Positions 18,224-28,163 of a DNA stretch of 64,000 nucleotides are shown one piece after another. The stretch's first letter is position 1; each line of letters starts with the position of its first letter. This DNA comes from an uncultured Maricaulis sp. (lineage in GTDB: Bacteria; Pseudomonadota; Alphaproteobacteria; Caulobacterales; Maricaulaceae). A model generated the notes under the pieces. The model was not told where the DNA came from. It ran no database searches and saw nothing but the letters and a program-made list of their open reading frames with translations. A program made the translations under genes and the position numbers. The stretch spans positions 28,861 to 92,860 of the forward strand of contig NZ_CAMYLS010000006.1 in the NCBI RefSeq assembly GCF_947259345.1, in the 5' to 3' direction.

Positions 18224-19879
18224 ATGCTGCATTTCGGGCGTTGGAAACTGTTTTCCATCTTCTTCATCACGCTTCTTGGCGTGATGTACACCATCCCCAA
18301 TTTCGTGCCGGAGACTGACCGGTATACGATCAACGAGGCGGATGGCACGCGAACGCCCAACGGCATCTGGCGCTTCATACCGTCCGGCACGATCAATCTC
18401 GGCCTCGACCTTCAAGGCGGTTCCCATATCGTCTTTGAAGTCGATATGGACGAGGTCCGCGATGCCCAGCTGGAAGCGCTGGCCTCCGACATCCGAACTT
18501 CGCTGCGCAATGCGCCGCCCGTCCTTGCCCGCTCGGTCTCCGTGATCGGCGAAGAGGTCGTTGTCCTGATGCTGCGTCCGGAAGAGCGTGAGACAGCGCT
18601 CGAGCGTATCCGTGCGCTCAACGCGCCGGTAACAACTGGTTCGGGGCAGGCCGGCTTTGCCAACATGTATGAGATTGCGGCGGATCAGACCGATCCGTCC
18701 GCCATTCGCATCTCCGTCACTGACGAACAGTATGAAGCGATCCGGAACCGGACGCTGGAACAATCGATCACGGTGATCCGTCGCCGTCTCGACGGGCTCG
18801 GGACGACAGACCCGACCATTGCCCGCTCCGGTGATCGTCGCGTGCTGGTTCAGGTGCCGGGCGCGGATGATCCGCAGGTCATCATCGATCTGGTCGGAAC
18901 CCAGGCCGCGATGAGCTTCCACATGGTTGACGAGAATGTTGATCCGGGACCGAATGGCCAGGGCCGCACGCCGCCAGGCGTCAGCGTTTTCGCGATGGCG
19001 GATTCCGGCGGAACCGCGTGGCTCGCCGTCGAGACCCGTCAGCGGCTGACGGGTGAGAATCTCAACCAGGCCTATGTCACCAGCCACCCGAATTATGCTG
19101 GCCCGGTCGTTGGCTTCCGTCTCGATACCCAGGGCGCTCTGGTTTTTGGCGAACTGACCCGAAGCAATCGCGGCCGACGCTTTGCCATCGTGCTGGATGA
19201 CGAGATCATCACCGCGCCGACCATCAATGAGCCCATCCTGTCCGGGTCCGGTGTGATCGGTGGCGGATATACCTATGAGACGGCCAATCAGCTGGTCATC
19301 CTGCTCAATGCGGGTGCGCTTCCGGCTTCGTTGACGCCGGTCGAACAACGCGTGGTTACCGCTTCGCTCGGTCGCGATCAGATCGAGAGCGGCCAGCTGG
19401 CCGTTATGATCGGCTTTGCGCTCGTCATCATTTTCATGATCGCCATGTATGGCGTGTTCGGGATCTTCTCCACCACAGCCTTGCTCGTCAATGTGGTGTT
19501 GATCCTGGGCGGTCTGTCCGGCCTCGGCATGACGCTGACCCTGCCGGGGATCGCCGGCATCATCCTGACCATCGGTATGGCGGTCGACGCCAATGTGCTC
19601 ATCTATGAGCGCATACGGGAGGAGGCGAAGAATAACCGAACGCCGGTGCAAGCCCTCCAGGCCGGCTATGAACGGGCGCTTGCGGCCATTCTCGACGCCA
19701 ATATCACCACCTTCATCGCCGCGGCCGTGCTCTACATGCTCGGAGCCGGTCCGGTGCGCGGCTTCGCGGTGACCCTGGGCGTCGGCATTTTGACCTCGGT
19801 CTTTACCGCCTTCGTCGTCTCCCGCCTGCTGGCGGTTCTCTGGCTGCGGGCCGTCAAGCCCGCCAAGCTGCCGATTTAA
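18224..19879 (+). CDS. secD: Protein translocase subunit SecD
   Basis: 551 residues. One N-terminal helix, the conserved D-L-x-G-G motif (LGLDLQGGSHIVFEVD near 64-79), a large periplasmic domain, and five C-terminal helices including GMAVDANVLIYERIREE, the RND-type helix-4 motif. SecD with SecF uses the proton gradient to pull exported proteins through SecYEG. secF follows 15 bases later with an AAGGGGAGG ribosome binding site. Confidence 0.96.
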   Translation: MLHFGRWKLFSIFFITLLGVMYTIPNFVPETDRYTINEADGTRTPNGIWRFIPSGTINLGLDLQGGSHIVFEVDMDEVRDAQLEALASDIRTSLRNAPPVLARSVSVIGEEVVVLMLRPEERETALERIRALNAPVTTGSGQAGFANMYEIAADQTDPSAIRISVTDEQYEAIRNRTLEQSITVIRRRLDGLGTTDPTIARSGDRRVLVQVPGADDPQVIIDLVGTQAAMSFHMVDENVDPGPNGQGRTPPGVSVFAMADSGGTAWLAVETRQRLTGENLNQAYVTSHPNYAGPVVGFRLDTQGALVFGELTRSNRGRRFAIVLDDEIITAPTINEPILSGSGVIGGGYTYETANQLVILLNAGALPASLTPVEQRVVTASLGRDQIESGQLAVMIGFALVIIFMIAMYGVFGIFSTTALLVNVVLILGGLSGLGMTLTLPGIAGIILTIGMAVDANVLIYERIREEAKNNRTPVQALQAGYERALAAILDANITTFIAAAVLYMLGAGPVRGFAVTLGVGILTSVFTAFVVSRLLAVLWLRAVKPAKLPI

Positions 19880-19894
19880 GGGGAGGAAACCGAC

Positions 19895-20839
19895 ATGTCC
19901 CTCGCACTCGTCAAATATCTCCCCACATCGGGCACCGTCCCCTTCATCCGGGGTCGCTTCATCGCGCTTGGTCTCTCCGCGCTCTTCATCGTGTTTTCGA
20001 TGTTCGAGTTCGCGACCGTTGGCATCAATTTCGGTATCGATTTCCGCGGTGGTATCCAGACCGAAGTGGTCGCGGATGAAACGACCTCGATCGAGGATTT
20101 GCGGGCCACCGCCAACGCGCTCAATCTGGGTGAGGCGCGCGTTCAGGGGGCCGGCGGCGCCGGTGATGGTCTGACCACCTACCTTATCTCCCTGCCACTT
20201 CAGGAAGGCGAGGGCCTTGAAGGCGAGGCCGCCCAGAATGACGCCCGGGAGGCGCTGGAAACCGCGCTCGAGGCGACCTATCCGACCATCGACATGCGTG
20301 GCACGACCGTCATTGGTGGTGCGGTGTCCGGTGAGCTGATCGTGACCGGCTTTACCGCCATCGGCGTCGCGCTTTTCCTGATGCTGGTCTATATCTGGTT
20401 CCGCTTCGAGTGGCAGTATTCGGTCGGTGCCATCCTGGCCCTGACCCATGACGTCATCGCCACAGTCGGCATGTTCTCGCTGACCCAGATGACCTTCGAC
20501 CTCGCCACCGTTGCCGCCATCCTGACCATTGTCGGCTACTCGATGAATGACACCGTGGTGGTCTATGACCGGATCCGCGAGAATTTGCGCAAGTACAAGC
20601 GCAAGCCCTTGCAGGAAGTGCTCGACCTGTCGATCAATGACACGCTGTCGCGCACCATCCTGACCTCGGTGACCACGCTGGTTGCCCTGATCTCGCTCTA
20701 CCTGATCGGCGGCACGGCCCTGAAGGGCTTTGCCTTCGCCATGATCTGGGGGGTGCTGATCGGGACCTTCTCGTCCATTTTCGTGGCGGCTCCGATCCTG
20801 CTCTTCACCAATGTCCAACGGGACAGCAGTGAGAGCTGA
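19895..20839 (+). CDS. secF: Protein translocase subunit SecF
   Basis: 314 residues with six membrane helices. GIDFRGGIQTEV is the SecF counterpart of the D-x-x-G-G motif, and GYSMNDTVVVYDRIREN is the helix-4 signature. It pairs with SecD. The region around 60-110 is a small periplasmic domain. It completes the yajC-secD-secF operon. Confidence 0.96.
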   Translation: MSLALVKYLPTSGTVPFIRGRFIALGLSALFIVFSMFEFATVGINFGIDFRGGIQTEVVADETTSIEDLRATANALNLGEARVQGAGGAGDGLTTYLISLPLQEGEGLEGEAAQNDAREALETALEATYPTIDMRGTTVIGGAVSGELIVTGFTAIGVALFLMLVYIWFRFEWQYSVGAILALTHDVIATVGMFSLTQMTFDLATVAAILTIVGYSMNDTVVVYDRIRENLRKYKRKPLQEVLDLSINDTLSRTILTSVTTLVALISLYLIGGTALKGFAFAMIWGVLIGTFSSIFVAAPILLFTNVQRDSSES

Positions 20840-20891
20840 CCGGGTATTGAGGTCGGCGCCCTATCGTGAGACGCGAGTTCTGGTGTAATTT

Positions 20892-20926
20892 CTCCCCACA
20901 GGCAGGGTGATTCTGCCAAAGGGGAG
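20892..20926 (+). promoter_or_regulatory. Two-step hairpin that covers the ribosome binding site of the PuuD-like gene
   Basis: CTCCCC (20892-20897) can pair with GGGGAG (20921-20926), and inside it GGCAG (20901-20905) with CTGCC (20913-20917), with a symmetric ACA/AAA internal loop. The outer right arm is the Shine-Dalgarno of the gene starting at 20933, so folding would mask it. This is visible pairing; regulation is inferred. Confidence 0.45.
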
Positions 20927-20932
20927 GGAAAA

Positions 20933-21541
20933 ATGGCTGGAATTCTCAGCAATCTGCGCACGACGGTAATCGTCTCCTTCGTGCTCACCGCAATCTATCT
21001 TGGCGCTTATGTAATGTCCGGTGCGATCGCGCTGGACGGCGCTTTCTGGCAGGCTTTTGCGCGCTGGACTCATGTCGTCGCCGGTATCATGTGGATCGGT
21101 CTGCTCTGGTATTTCAACTTCGTGCAGATCCCGAACATGCCGAACATCCCGGACGAGCAGAAGCCGGCGATCGGCAAGGTGATCGCACCGGCGGCCCTGT
21201 TCTGGTTCCGCTGGGGCGCGGCCTTTACGGTTCTCACCGGCCTCACCGTGGCCGGGCTGCGCGGCTATTCCATGGAAGTGCTCAGCCTGGGCCTCGTCTC
21301 CGATGTCTACACGCCGCAATATTCCTTTGTCGGAATTGGCATGTGGCTGGCCATTATCATGGCGATCAATGTCTGGTTCGTGATCTGGCCCAATCAGAAG
21401 ATCGCGCTGGGCATGGTCGAGGCCGATGCCGAGGCCAAGCCGAAGGCCGCCCGTACGGCGATGCTCTTCTCGCGCACCAACACGCTATTGTCCTTCCCGA
21501 TGCTGATCGCGATGGCCATGGCACAGACGGTGTTCGGCTGA
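20933..21541 (+). CDS. PuuD-like integral membrane protein (urate hydroxylase/DUF989 type)
   Basis: 202 residues with about five membrane helices. WTHVVAGIMWIGLLWYFNF and PEIPDEQKP-like residues (NMPNIPDEQKPAIGK) resemble the membrane part of the urate hydroxylase PuuD family. The soluble cytochrome c domain found at the C-terminus of full PuuD is absent. Conserved histidine in the first motif could bind heme. The substrate is unknown here. The messenger leader can form a hairpin over the ribosome binding site, and a strong terminator follows. Confidence 0.75.
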   Translation: MAGILSNLRTTVIVSFVLTAIYLGAYVMSGAIALDGAFWQAFARWTHVVAGIMWIGLLWYFNFVQIPNMPNIPDEQKPAIGKVIAPAALFWFRWGAAFTVLTGLTVAGLRGYSMEVLSLGLVSDVYTPQYSFVGIGMWLAIIMAINVWFVIWPNQKIALGMVEADAEAKPKAARTAMLFSRTNTLLSFPMLIAMAMAQTVFG

Positions 21542-21571
21542 CGCATCTTTGACAGGTAAGTCGGAAAGATT

Positions 21572-21600
21572 CAGGGCCCGCCGGGACATGGCGGGCCCTG
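21572..21600 (+). terminator. Strong GC hairpin after the PuuD-like gene
   Basis: CAGGGCCCGCC (21572-21582) and GGCGGGCCCTG (21590-21600) form a perfect 11-bp stem with a 7-base loop, followed by TTCACGTT. It lies 30 bases past the stop at 21541, between convergent genes, and could serve both strands. Confidence 0.7.
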
Positions 21601-21725
21601 TTCACGTTCGGGGGTACGTGAGCGCCGGGTCGGCGAGACAGGGAGGGATTGCGACCCGTTGCCCCTGTCCAACGCCATTCACCCGGGATTTCCGTCGCCA
21701 CAGATTGCGTGATTGTCCATCGCCC

Positions 21726-23006
21726 TCAGTCGAAGGCGAAGCTGGCGTAAACGCGGGGGCGGAACTCGCGCAGGGTGCGCGGCTCGGGCCGGTATTGGGA
21801 CGGCTGGATCTGGGTCATGATCACGGCTGCGGTGCGCGTCTGTGGGCTAACGAAAAAGTCCGTATCAAAGAAGCCACCCCAGCTCAGATCGCCGGGCACG
21901 CCGGCAGGCCGCTGGCCCTCGGCGGGAGGCAGGACAATGTCCATGCCCAGGGCGAAGGCGCGACCGGTCCAGCCTTCGCCAAGCTGGTCCGCCGTCGTGT
22001 GCGGGCGTGAGAAGACGGCGAACGTCTCCGGCGCGATCAGCTGAACGTCGCCGAGCGTGCCACCATTGGCCAGCATCATACCGAAGCGAATATAGTCCGA
22101 TGCGGTGGAAACCAGGCCGCCACCGCCCGACGGCCAGGTCGGATTGCCGAATTCGTAAGGCACCATCTCGCCGCTTTCGTCATGGATATAGAGCGGAGCC
22201 AGCTCGGCTTCGCTAAAGTCGACATCGTCAAAGAAGAAGCCGGTATCATCCATGCCCAGCGGCGCAAAAATCTCAGTGTCGAGAAAGGTGTTGAGCGGCT
22301 GTCCGGAGACAACTTCGATCACCCGGCCGGCAACGTCGAGACTGTAGGAGTATATCCAGCGGTCGCCGGGGTCTGCGTAGAGCGGGAGTTCGGCGAGGCG
22401 ATCGACCCGGACGGCGAGATCGCCGTCGCCCTCATACATGGAGTTTTCCAGATAGAGCTGGCCGAGATCGCTTTCGGCTTCGAAGATATAGCCCAGCCCG
22501 GCCGTGTGGGTGAGCAGGTGTTCGATCGTCATCACCGTATCCGGTGCCCGGGTCTCGATCTCGCCAGCCTCATTGGCCATCGGGGAGCTGGCGACGCGGA
22601 CATCGGCAAAGGCCGGGATATAGTTGCTGACCGGATCGCCCAGCGCGATTTCGCCCCGTTCGACCAGCATCATGATGGCGAAGGCCGTGACCGGCTTGGT
22701 CATCGACGCAATGCGCACCGGCGTGTCGACGGTGAAGGGCGTGTGGGCCTCCAGGTCGGCCTCTCCGGCTTCGGAGACAAAGGCGATCTGCTCGCCCCGC
22801 GCGATGATCGCAGCATAGCCCGGACGCGCGCCTTCTGCGGCGAGCGCGTCGAGCCGCGCGTCCAGCAAGGAGAGCGCGTGCGGGTCAAAGCCCAGCGCGG
22901 CAGGATTTTCGACGGTGTGGATGTCTTGCGCCTGTAGCGGCGCGGTGACGGCCATGAGTGCCGTCGTGGCCAGCGCGAACGCTGCCATGGCTTGTTTGAA
23001 CGCCAT
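21726..23006 (-). CDS. Secreted serine hydrolase, beta-lactamase class C/esterase type
   Basis: 426 residues with a signal peptide (about 1-26, ending LQAQ). The S-x-x-K motif is SMTK in RIASMTKPVTAF, the Y-x-N-like motif is YSYSLDVAG, and HTTADQLGEGW is near the third box. These proteins include esterases, D-Ala-D-Ala peptidases and AmpC-type lactamases; sequence alone does not decide. A second member lies at 42062-43537. It is monocistronic. Confidence 0.88.
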   Translation of the reverse strand: MAFKQAMAAFALATTALMAVTAPLQAQDIHTVENPAALGFDPHALSLLDARLDALAAEGARPGYAAIIARGEQIAFVSEAGEADLEAHTPFTVDTPVRIASMTKPVTAFAIMMLVERGEIALGDPVSNYIPAFADVRVASSPMANEAGEIETRAPDTVMTIEHLLTHTAGLGYIFEAESDLGQLYLENSMYEGDGDLAVRVDRLAELPLYADPGDRWIYSYSLDVAGRVIEVVSGQPLNTFLDTEIFAPLGMDDTGFFFDDVDFSEAELAPLYIHDESGEMVPYEFGNPTWPSGGGGLVSTASDYIRFGMMLANGGTLGDVQLIAPETFAVFSRPHTTADQLGEGWTGRAFALGMDIVLPPAEGQRPAGVPGDLSWGGFFDTDFFVSPQTRTAAVIMTQIQPSQYRPEPRTLREFRPRVYASFAFD

Positions 23007-23080
23007 CTAACCTTCCCTTCGGGATAGTGTTTATCGACCGAGGGGAAGGTTAGGACGCGAGCGGCGCTCTGACGAGGGCC

Positions 23081-23686
23081 TTATTGGGCGGCGGCGAGGT
23101 TTTCAGCCGCAAATTCCCAGTTCACCAGATTGTCGAGGAAGGTCGAGATGTAATCCGGGCGACGGTTCTGGAAGTCGAGATAATAGGCGTGCTCCCAGAC
23201 ATCCATGGTCAGAAGCGGGGTGACGCCCGCCTCGGTCAGCGGGGTTTCGGCGTTCAGCGTCTTGCGCACTTCCAGCTTGCCATTGGCCAGAACCAGCCAG
23301 GCCCAGCCGGACCCGAACTGGGTCGCACCGGCATCGGCGAAGGCCGTCTTGAAAGCGTCCAGCGAACCGAAGTCACGGTCGATCATGGCCGCCAGGTCGC
23401 CGGTCGGGGTGCCGCCGCCATTGGGACGCATGGACTGCCAGTAAAAGGTGTGGTTCCAGATCTGGGCAGCATTGTTGAAAATGCCCGCCTTGCTGGCGTC
23501 ACCCGCCGTGGCCTTGATCACGTCTTCCAGTGACAGGGCGGCCAGATCGGTGCCATCCACGAGGCCGTTGAGCTTGCCGACATAGGCGTTGTGATGCTTC
23601 CCATGGTGGAAATCGAGCGTCTGGGAGGAGATATGGGGAGCCAGCGCGTCCTTGGCGTAGGGAAGATCGGGCAGGGTGAAAGCCAT
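23081..23686 (-). CDS. sodB: Superoxide dismutase [Fe]
   Basis: 201 residues. Metal ligands are visible: His in [13 protein letters not shown], His in [11 protein letters not shown], and Asp/His in [21 protein letters not shown] and the [11 protein letters not shown] stretch fit the Fe-type branch, and the lack of a signal peptide implies a cytoplasmic enzyme. It removes superoxide. It is divergent from the squalene-synthase-fold gene. Confidence 0.93.
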   Translation of the reverse strand: MAFTLPDLPYAKDALAPHISSQTLDFHHGKHHNAYVGKLNGLVDGTDLAALSLEDVIKATAGDASKAGIFNNAAQIWNHTFYWQSMRPNGGGTPTGDLAAMIDRDFGSLDAFKTAFADAGATQFGSGWAWLVLANGKLEVRKTLNAETPLTEAGVTPLLTMDVWEHAYYLDFQNRRPDYISTFLDNLVNWEFAAENLAAAQ

Positions 23687-23791
23687 GAGTACCTCTTGCA
23701 GTGACGAAGTCGGGAAGGATGGGGGCCGGTTGGGCCGTTTTCATGACCGGACATATGGTGTGGATTGCGGCCATGTCCACCGGGGAGACGC

Positions 23792-24613
23792 ATGACAGGC
23801 AAAGAAATCGACAGCTTGCTGCACAGCGCGGACCCGGACCGCTATTTGTGCGCGCTCTTTGCGCAGCCGGAGCAGCGGGCCGGCCTCCTGGCACTGTACG
23901 GGCTCAATCTCGAGCTGGGCCGGATTGCCGACAGCAGTTCGGAAAGCCTGATCGGGGAGATGAAACTGACCTGGTGGCGGGATGCCGTTGCGGATCTCTT
24001 TGCCTCGCCACAGAAAGTGCGGCGCCATGACGTGACCGAAGGGCTGGCGCCATTGATTGGCCGGATCAGCCTGGATGATATCTCACCGCTGATCGAGGCG
24101 CGTTTCGACGATATCGCGGCGCGTCCCTTTACCGATCTCGATGACATTCTCGCCTATGTCGACAACACGGCAGGGTGCCTGGCGCGACTGGCTCTGAAAG
24201 CGCTCGATGCCCAAGGCAGCCTGTCCGACGACACCGTGACAGCCGCCGGGCGTGCCTGGGGACTGACCGGCCTGCTGCGGGCCTTTCCCATTCGGGCTCG
24301 CATCGGTCGGGCACCGGTTGGCGGTGACGCCCTGGGGGCTGTGGGGGCGACGCCGGCCATGCTCGCGCAGGGGCTTGGCGAGGCAAAGGTCGCCGAAGCG
24401 CGTCAGGGCGTGATCGGCGCTGCGCGGGCGGCGTGCGAGGCTCTGGCCAAGGCCGGGCCCGTCCCCGCCGAAGCGGTGCCGGCTATCGGCTATTGCCGCC
24501 TCGCCGCAACCCATCTCGCGCGTCTGCCGGTTAATCCCTATGCGCTGGCGCCGGACATCAATCCGCTGAGCCGTCGCCTGCGACTGACCTGGCTGGCATT
24601 GACCGGTCGATAG
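23792..24613 (+). CDS. Squalene/phytoene synthase-fold protein, NDUFAF6-like
   Basis: 273 residues from the ATG at 23792 (GGGGAG just upstream). LLALYGLNLELGRI and MKLTWWRDAVADL correspond to the family's first helices, but the aspartate-rich D-x-x-x-D motifs needed for prenyl diphosphate chemistry are not seen: LGRIADSSSE replaces the first, and DDILAYVDNTAGCLARLAL the second. This is the pattern of the NDUFAF6-like branch, whose mitochondrial members help assemble complex I. An assembly or lipid-handling role is inference. Confidence 0.78.
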   Translation: MTGKEIDSLLHSADPDRYLCALFAQPEQRAGLLALYGLNLELGRIADSSSESLIGEMKLTWWRDAVADLFASPQKVRRHDVTEGLAPLIGRISLDDISPLIEARFDDIAARPFTDLDDILAYVDNTAGCLARLALKALDAQGSLSDDTVTAAGRAWGLTGLLRAFPIRARIGRAPVGGDALGAVGATPAMLAQGLGEAKVAEARQGVIGAARAACEALAKAGPVPAEAVPAIGYCRLAATHLARLPVNPYALAPDINPLSRRLRLTWLALTGR

Positions 24614-24680
24614 ACCGCGTCAGCCTCTTGCACACAGACCCGCCTCGCGTCCAACATGGCGCCAACCAGGGAGACGACCT

Positions 24681-25376
24681 ATGCATCATGCGCTCATCAC
24701 CGGAGCCAATCGCGGACTCGGGCTGGAACATGCCCGGCAATTGCTCGAGCGCGGCTGGCATGTCAGCGCTGCCGTCCGCAATCCGGACGCGGCCACGGAG
24801 CTGGCAGCCCTTCCGGTGGGCGAGGGCAAGCTGGACATCCATGCCTATGATGCCGCCGATCCGGCGAGTGCCGAAGCGCTTGCGAAAGGGGTGACGGGGC
24901 CGATCGATCTCCTCTTCGCCAATGCCGGCATGATGGCGCCGGAAACGCGCAAATTCGGCCAGGCGGCCGGCGAGGCGATGCTGCAGGAATTCCGGGTCAA
25001 CACGATCGCGCCGCTGGCGCTGGTCGAGGCCTTCGTTGGCCAGGTCGAGGCCTCGGAGATGAAGGTGATCGCGCTGCAATCCTCACGCATGGGCTCGGTG
25101 CGCGATAATGAGAGCGGCGGCGGCTATGGCTATCGCAGTTCCAAGGCGGCGCTCAACGCGGTCGGCAAATCACTCAGCATCGATCTGAAGGATAAGGGCA
25201 TTGTCGTGCTCATCCTGCATCCCGGCTGGGTGAAAACGGATATGGGCGGTCCCAACGGACAGCTGACCGTGCCGGAATCCGTCTCCGGGCAGCTCGATCT
25301 CATCGCCCGCGCCTATGGCAATCCGGTGATGAGTGGACGCTTTTACCACGTCTCCGGCCAGGACTTGCCCTGGTAG
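24681..25376 (+). CDS. Short-chain dehydrogenase/reductase
   Basis: 231 residues, classical SDR fold. The cofactor motif TGANRGLG is at 8-15, the N-A-G motif FANAGMMAP follows, and the catalytic Tyr and Lys are in YGYRSSKAALNA with Ser in LQSSRMGS. Close relatives include C-factor-like and carbonyl reductase-like SDRs, often acting on small carbonyls. The substrate is unknown. It ends 18 bases before the convergent trmFO stop. Confidence 0.9.
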   Translation: MHHALITGANRGLGLEHARQLLERGWHVSAAVRNPDAATELAALPVGEGKLDIHAYDAADPASAEALAKGVTGPIDLLFANAGMMAPETRKFGQAAGEAMLQEFRVNTIAPLALVEAFVGQVEASEMKVIALQSSRMGSVRDNESGGGYGYRSSKAALNAVGKSLSIDLKDKGIVVLILHPGWVKTDMGGPNGQLTVPESVSGQLDLIARAYGNPVMSGRFYHVSGQDLPW

Positions 25377-25394
25377 CAAGACCGGCTATCCGGC

Positions 25395-26786
25395 CTAGCC
25401 CGCCTTCCAGGCTTCAAGATCATTCAAGGCTCGCTCCGACATCGCCATCTTGCGGGCCGGGGTCTTGGCCTTGCCCTTGATGCGGTTACCCTCGGCATCG
25501 ACGGTGGGCTGTTCGATGGGCGGGAAGAGGCCGAAATTGACATTCATCGGCTGGAAAGAGCCCTTGCCGGCATCCAGATGGCCACCCGTGACATGGCCGA
25601 TCAGCGCGCCCAGCGCGGTCGTTGCCGGTGGCGGGGTCAGGCTGCCGCCGAGGCGTTCCGCAGCCGCATAGCGTCCCGCGAGCAAGCCCATGGCGGCGCT
25701 CTCGACATAGCCTTCCACCCCGATCAGCTGGCCAGCAAAGCGCAGGCGCGGCTGGCTCTTCAGGCGCAACTGGGCATCAAGCAGTTTCGGCGAATTGAGG
25801 AACGTGTTGCGGTGAATGCCGCCGAGACGGGCAAAGCGCGCCTCCTCCAGGCCCGGGATCATGCGCAGGACTTCGCCCTGGGCGCCGTATTTCATCTTGG
25901 TCTGGAAACCGACGAGGTTGAACAGCGTTCCCAGCGCATTGTCCTGGCGCAGCTGGACGATGGCCCAGGGCTTCACGGTCGGATTGTGCGGATTGGTCAG
26001 GCCGACCGGTTTCATCGGGCCGTGGCGCAGTGTCTCGCGACCGCGCTCGGCCATCACCTCGATCGGCAGGCAGCCGTCGAAATAGGGGGTATTGGCCTCC
26101 CATTCCTTGAACTCGGTCTTCTCGGCCGAGATCAGGGCGTCGATGAAGGCCTCATACTGGTCCTTGTCCATCGGGCAGTTGAGATAGGCCTTGCGCTCGG
26201 CCTCGGTCTCGCCCTTGTCATAGCGCGACTGGAACCAGGCTTTCTCGGTGTTGACGCTGTCGCGATAGACGACGGGCGCGATGGCATCGAAGAAGGCCAG
26301 CTCGCCTTCGCCCGTCTGCTTGAGGATCGCTTCGGACAGGCTTTCCGAGGTCAGTGGGCCGGTGGCGATGATGACGCTGTCCCAGTCTTCCGGCGGCAGG
26401 GCGGGAACTTCCTCGCGATTGATGGTGACCAGCGGATGCTCGGAGAGCTCTTTCGTGACGGCCTGCGAGAAGACGTCGCGATCCACCGCCAGTGCGCCGC
26501 CAGCGGGCAGGCGGGCGGCATCGCCCTGGCGCAGGATGATCGAGTCGAGACGGCGCATCTCCTCGTGAAGGAGGCCGACCGCATTGGTGCGGTGATCATC
26601 CGAGCGGAAGGAGTTGGAGCAGACCAGCTCGGCCAGCCCGTCCGTGTGGTGGGCATCGGTGCCCTTTACGCCGCGCATCTCATGCAGGATGACGGGCACG
26701 CCCTTCGAGACGAGCTGCCAGGTGGCCTCGGAACCGGCCATGCCGCCGCCGATGACGTGAACGGGTTTCATCGCTTGATCTGTCAT
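25395..26786 (-). CDS. trmFO: tRNA m5U54 methyltransferase, folate/FAD dependent
   Basis: 463 residues from the ATG at 26786; an ATG at 26771 is an equally possible start, and the longer open frame upstream has no family match. The FAD motif [15 protein letters not shown] opens the protein, followed by [19 protein letters not shown], and the C-terminal [16 protein letters not shown] and [20 protein letters not shown] are TrmFO hallmarks. It makes ribothymidine-54 in the T-loop using methylene-tetrahydrofolate. Confidence 0.94.
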   Translation of the reverse strand: MTDQAMKPVHVIGGGMAGSEATWQLVSKGVPVILHEMRGVKGTDAHHTDGLAELVCSNSFRSDDHRTNAVGLLHEEMRRLDSIILRQGDAARLPAGGALAVDRDVFSQAVTKELSEHPLVTINREEVPALPPEDWDSVIIATGPLTSESLSEAILKQTGEGELAFFDAIAPVVYRDSVNTEKAWFQSRYDKGETEAERKAYLNCPMDKDQYEAFIDALISAEKTEFKEWEANTPYFDGCLPIEVMAERGRETLRHGPMKPVGLTNPHNPTVKPWAIVQLRQDNALGTLFNLVGFQTKMKYGAQGEVLRMIPGLEEARFARLGGIHRNTFLNSPKLLDAQLRLKSQPRLRFAGQLIGVEGYVESAAMGLLAGRYAAAERLGGSLTPPPATTALGALIGHVTGGHLDAGKGSFQPMNVNFGLFPPIEQPTVDAEGNRIKGKAKTPARKMAMSERALNDLEAWKAG

Positions 26787-26913
26787 GCGCGGCATATCGA
26801 ACCCGGGCGCGTTGAAGTCAAGCGGGCTGGGGCAGGGGCGGGACAATCGGGGGCGAGCGGGTTGACGGGTCTGGCGTCGGGAAGGATAAATTCCTGCAAC
26901 AGGGGGTTGTTTC

Positions 26914-28092
26914 ATGAAGTGGTTGATTGGTGCGCTGGCTGCGCTCGTATTGAGTGCTGATGCGCTTGCCCAGAATTTGCCAGAGTCCGTGACCGAGCCC
27001 TATCTCGCCTTCGAGGCCGCGATGCGGGCGGGCGACGCCGCGGCGGTCCTGGAGAATGCGCGTCGGGCCTATGAGGCCGGAACAGCCGCGGATATCGACC
27101 TGACCACGCTCGCGACGCTGGCCGAGAATTACGGCTATGGCGCGGCCCTCAACCAGGATTTCGAGACAGCCCAGAGCGCCTGGCGAGAGGCGGCACGGCT
27201 CTCTGACAGGGCGGGCGGAAGTGCCGTGGAGCGCGCGTGGCGGTGGCATAACGCGGCCTTGTTCGCACTGCAAATCGAGGATCGCGATGACGCCTATGCG
27301 TGCGCGCGCCGCGCCGCGAATGCGCTTGAAGAGCTGGATGGCAACCTCGGCGCTGCGTCGGATTTCGCCGGTGTCGCCTTCCTGACGCGTGCGGCTCTCG
27401 CCATGGGGCGGGGACGTATCGGCGATGCGGGAGATGCGGCCATACAATCGGCCGAAGCCTTTGAAGCCGAGCTGGAGGCGCCCAATGTCAGCTACGCGCT
27501 GGCCTTGTTCTATGCCGGTGTGGCCCAGACGCTCGATCAGGATTTCGAGCGCGCGACCTATTCGCTGCATGTGGCGCTGGATGTCATGGAAGAGGTCGCG
27601 CCGGAGCATCCGGATCTGCGAACCTTGCAGGCTGCGACCACATCGGCACGTCTCAACCTGTATGATGAGGATGACGCTGATCGGGAAGCGGCGGCGTTCG
27701 CGCGGCTGGACGCGCGGCTCGCGGCCAACCCCTTTCATAGCGATCGCTATCTGGACCGGGAGGTCGAGGCCGCAGCCGATGATGGGCTGGCCGATGAAGC
27801 AGACGCGGAGACGGTCTGTTGTGATGCGGCTCCAATCCGCCGCCGGAACCCGGACTACCCGAGAGACGCCGCTTACTCGGATATTGATGGCGTGGTCTAC
27901 GTGACTTTCGCGGTCACCGAGGAAGGGCGGACCGACGCGATCGAGGTGACAGGCTCCTTCCCGCCGGAAATCTTCGACGAGGCCTCGATCGACGCGATTG
28001 AGGACTGGGTCTACGAACCGGCGACGCGCGACGGCGAACCGGTGCGGCGCGAGGGCGTGGAAACCCGCTTCGACTTCCGCATGGCGCGCTAG
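26914..28092 (+). CDS. Secreted protein with helical repeats and a TonB-like C-terminal domain
   Basis: 392 residues. A signal peptide (about 1-19, ending ALAQ) is followed by an alpha-helical, alanine-rich region (about 20-290) resembling TPR repeats ([35 protein letters not shown]), and a C-terminal TonB-like domain (about 300-392: [21 protein letters not shown]...). There is no N-terminal membrane anchor or proline spacer as in true TonB, so it is probably a periplasmic protein using the domain for binding. It is divergent from trmFO. Confidence 0.82.
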   Translation: MKWLIGALAALVLSADALAQNLPESVTEPYLAFEAAMRAGDAAAVLENARRAYEAGTAADIDLTTLATLAENYGYGAALNQDFETAQSAWREAARLSDRAGGSAVERAWRWHNAALFALQIEDRDDAYACARRAANALEELDGNLGAASDFAGVAFLTRAALAMGRGRIGDAGDAAIQSAEAFEAELEAPNVSYALALFYAGVAQTLDQDFERATYSLHVALDVMEEVAPEHPDLRTLQAATTSARLNLYDEDDADREAAAFARLDARLAANPFHSDRYLDREVEAAADDGLADEADAETVCCDAAPIRRRNPDYPRDAAYSDIDGVVYVTFAVTEEGRTDAIEVTGSFPPEIFDEASIDAIEDWVYEPATRDGEPVRREGVETRFDFRMAR

Positions 28093-28163
28093 CGCGACCG
28101 CGCGTCGCGCTTGATCCTTGCGGGCAGGGCGGTATCTCTGGCGTCGAAGTGATCGGAGACGTC

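Noticed and set aside
17900..20818. A 972-codon open frame on the minus strand across secD and secF
   Set aside because: It mirrors the codon structure of two clear Sec genes on the other strand, has no recognisable domain, and is a known effect of high GC at third positions.
26787..26915. Extended N-terminus of TrmFO
   Set aside because: The added residues are low-complexity, overlap the divergent gene start, and precede the conserved FAD-binding start of the family.
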